From positions 3,440,215 to 3,504,214 of the forward strand of contig MU004181.1 of the NCBI GenBank assembly GCA_010093605.1: a stretch of 64,000 nt of DNA. The letters are read 5' to 3'. The translations under genes were made by a program, and so were the position numbers. How positions within the stretch are numbered: position 1 is the stretch's first letter; every line of letters begins with the position of its first letter. The notes beneath the pieces are model-generated. The model did not search any database. It was not told the DNA's origin and saw nothing but the letters and a program-made list of their open reading frames with translations. Positions 62,667 to 64,000 of the stretch are shown piece after piece. Source of the DNA: Lophium mytilinum. Lineage: Eukaryota > Ascomycota > Dothideomycetes > Mytilinidiales > Mytilinidiaceae.

Positions 62667-64000
62667 AGCTACGGGCTATCAAGGGTCCAGGGAGGTGCTC
62701 GTTGAGCCTGGGTTGATCATTCGGGGACCTGGATGCGCCTGTGAGCGTGTGGCTCCCGATCGTGGGTGGAGGGCTCGCATCCGCCAAAGGCCCAGCGGGT
62801 GCATCTCGACCCAGACAGCGCCGTTTAAGAAGCGCGGCGGCAAGACTGGCAGCTGGGAACGATGGACTGGAGGGTAAACTTACAGTGCTCAAGGTGCCGG
62901 CACGTCTGGGGCCGGGGGGGCTGAAGCTGTCACACCTGTTCGGGTGCTGGCAGAACCTGGGGAGCAAATTGGGGTGCAGAGGAACAGGAGCAGCCCCGCG
63001 ATTCGGTGGCTCGAGCGAGAGGGGCCGGCGGGGAGAGAGAGGAATTGAGGCAGTTTCAGCGGATTGAGATGGACAATTTTAGACGCTGAGACGACGAGGA
63101 GAGCGGTTCCTAGACGAAGGGTCCAGGTTAGAACGACGGGCCTACTATAGATAGATATTGGCCAGAACGCCCGGTTTCGGCCACAAGTGCTCTTCGTTCA
63201 GTTGTGTTTTGCGATGCGCCGCGTGAAGTCGCCTGGCCTCCGTTGTCAGCGGGCGATGTCGAAGGTCGTGCGGCCGGGCATTCAGGTCATTGTCGGCACT
63301 GGGGGCCTGCGAGTGAGCAAGTTTAATTCCCTCTTTAGGCGATAGCGGCGCTTGATGCCACAGGAAAAACGAGCCCCGCAAAACACCCCCTCGGTGAAGA
63401 AAGCAACAAGGGAGGACCAGCGTGAGGATGGTGAGATCAAGGCTGTCAGACGCCTGAACGAGTCTTGATGGCGGGCCTGAAGGCAGTGCTCGGGCGGCTC
63501 TTTGTCCACGTTGAGGCTGCGAAGCTTTACAATAAGCCGCACTCGTATTGACCAGTCCTTGTGAGCCGTCCCTGCAGACGTCGGCCCTTTGAAAGCCCTC
63601 CCAGTTGCTGGAGACGAAACGCCCCTGCCGGAGTGCATCCCGAAGCCGACCCAGCACCCAACCTTGAAACACTCGACTCCGCCAATCTGTCACAGATCTT
63701 GGGACTGAAGCACCACCGCATGCCGCTATATTAACCGCATCTACTCCTTGCCATTTCTATCTATTTCGACCCGGCTGTAGGTAGTTGCAGTAGTCCCGAA
63801 TCCTTGCCATCACGTGGCCAAACTGAAGCATCGCTTAGACTGATGGAGCTAGTCTCCCATTTTTACCACCAACATCTTCACATATTCAGACGCTGTCTAG
63901 ATGAACATCAATATCTCATTCGCCGGCGTCCATATCTTAGCGTATGTAACTTCGTATTTGCTGTAAGCTACCTTGGTCAAGCCCATCATGACCTCTGATT
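62667..64000. other. Upstream region of the copper factor, to the window edge
   Basis: No supported gene in 1.3 kb. Frames such as 63145-63693 minus (182 codons) overlap two others in different frames and show no motif; I treat them as chance. Contains the copper-factor promoter. Confidence 0.4.
62962..62968 (-). promoter_or_regulatory. Single TTTGCTC, candidate Mac1/Cuf1-type copper response element
   Basis: The reverse complement reads TTTGCTC, the core bound by yeast Mac1, about 300 bp upstream of the copper factor start. Only one copy was seen, whereas functional sites usually come in pairs, so autoregulation is only a possibility. Confidence 0.2.

Noticed and set aside
63145-63693. 182-codon minus-strand frame near the right edge
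   Set aside because: Overlaps two other long frames in different phases, has no domain and no splice partners, and lies in the copper-factor upstream region.

Overview
The window is nuclear DNA of a filamentous ascomycete (Pezizomycotina, most likely a dothideomycete-type plant-associated or environmental mould; the class is inference). The evidence is short GT-AG introns of about 48-100 nt with CTAAC/TACTAAC-like branch points, a HET-domain gene, Zn2Cys6 and copper-fist regulators, and a large AT-rich block with an extreme repeat-induced point mutation (RIP) pattern.

Layout. (1) 1-14.2 kb, gene-bearing: the 5' part of an RBM26/Rmn1-type RNA-binding protein (minus, runs off the left edge); a spliced gene joining a Cys/His-rich N-terminus to a HET domain; a Zn2Cys6 transcription factor; a 14-TM MFS exporter; a flavin amine oxidase. 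The last four are all on the plus strand and look like accessory self/non-self and detoxification genes. (2) 14.2-16.0 kb: GC-normal spacer without a supported gene. (3) 16001-43025: one 27-kb composite mobile-element island. The outer shell is a DNA transposon with about 230-260 bp terminal inverted repeats and a perfect 9-bp target duplication (CCCTGCGTC), which suggests a Mutator-like element of about 3.9 kb. Two copies of one Ty3/Gypsy family (220-bp LTRs) entered it in opposite orientations, and a third, different Gypsy element (about 730-bp LTRs) entered the second copy. All are heavily RIP-mutated fossils with no usable gene. (4) 43.0-64 kb, core-genome side: a small conserved hypothetical gene, arp2 (minus), an Mhp1-like leucine-rich-repeat protein, a glutamate-cysteine ligase regulatory-subunit homologue (minus), AP-1 sigma, maf1, and a copper-sensing Mac1/Cuf1-type factor (minus).

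How the genes relate. The transcription factor and MFS exporter are adjacent and co-oriented, with a CGG-N11-CCG candidate site between them, suggesting a regulator-pump pair. The right arm is a run of independent housekeeping genes: actin nucleation, Golgi/endosome clathrin sorting, Pol III repression, glutathione synthesis and copper homeostasis. Six of these have a very short first coding exon (6-52 nt) followed directly by an intron. Gene models were spliced by eye; every model given as complete sums to a whole number of codons. No tRNA, rRNA or CRISPR was found.
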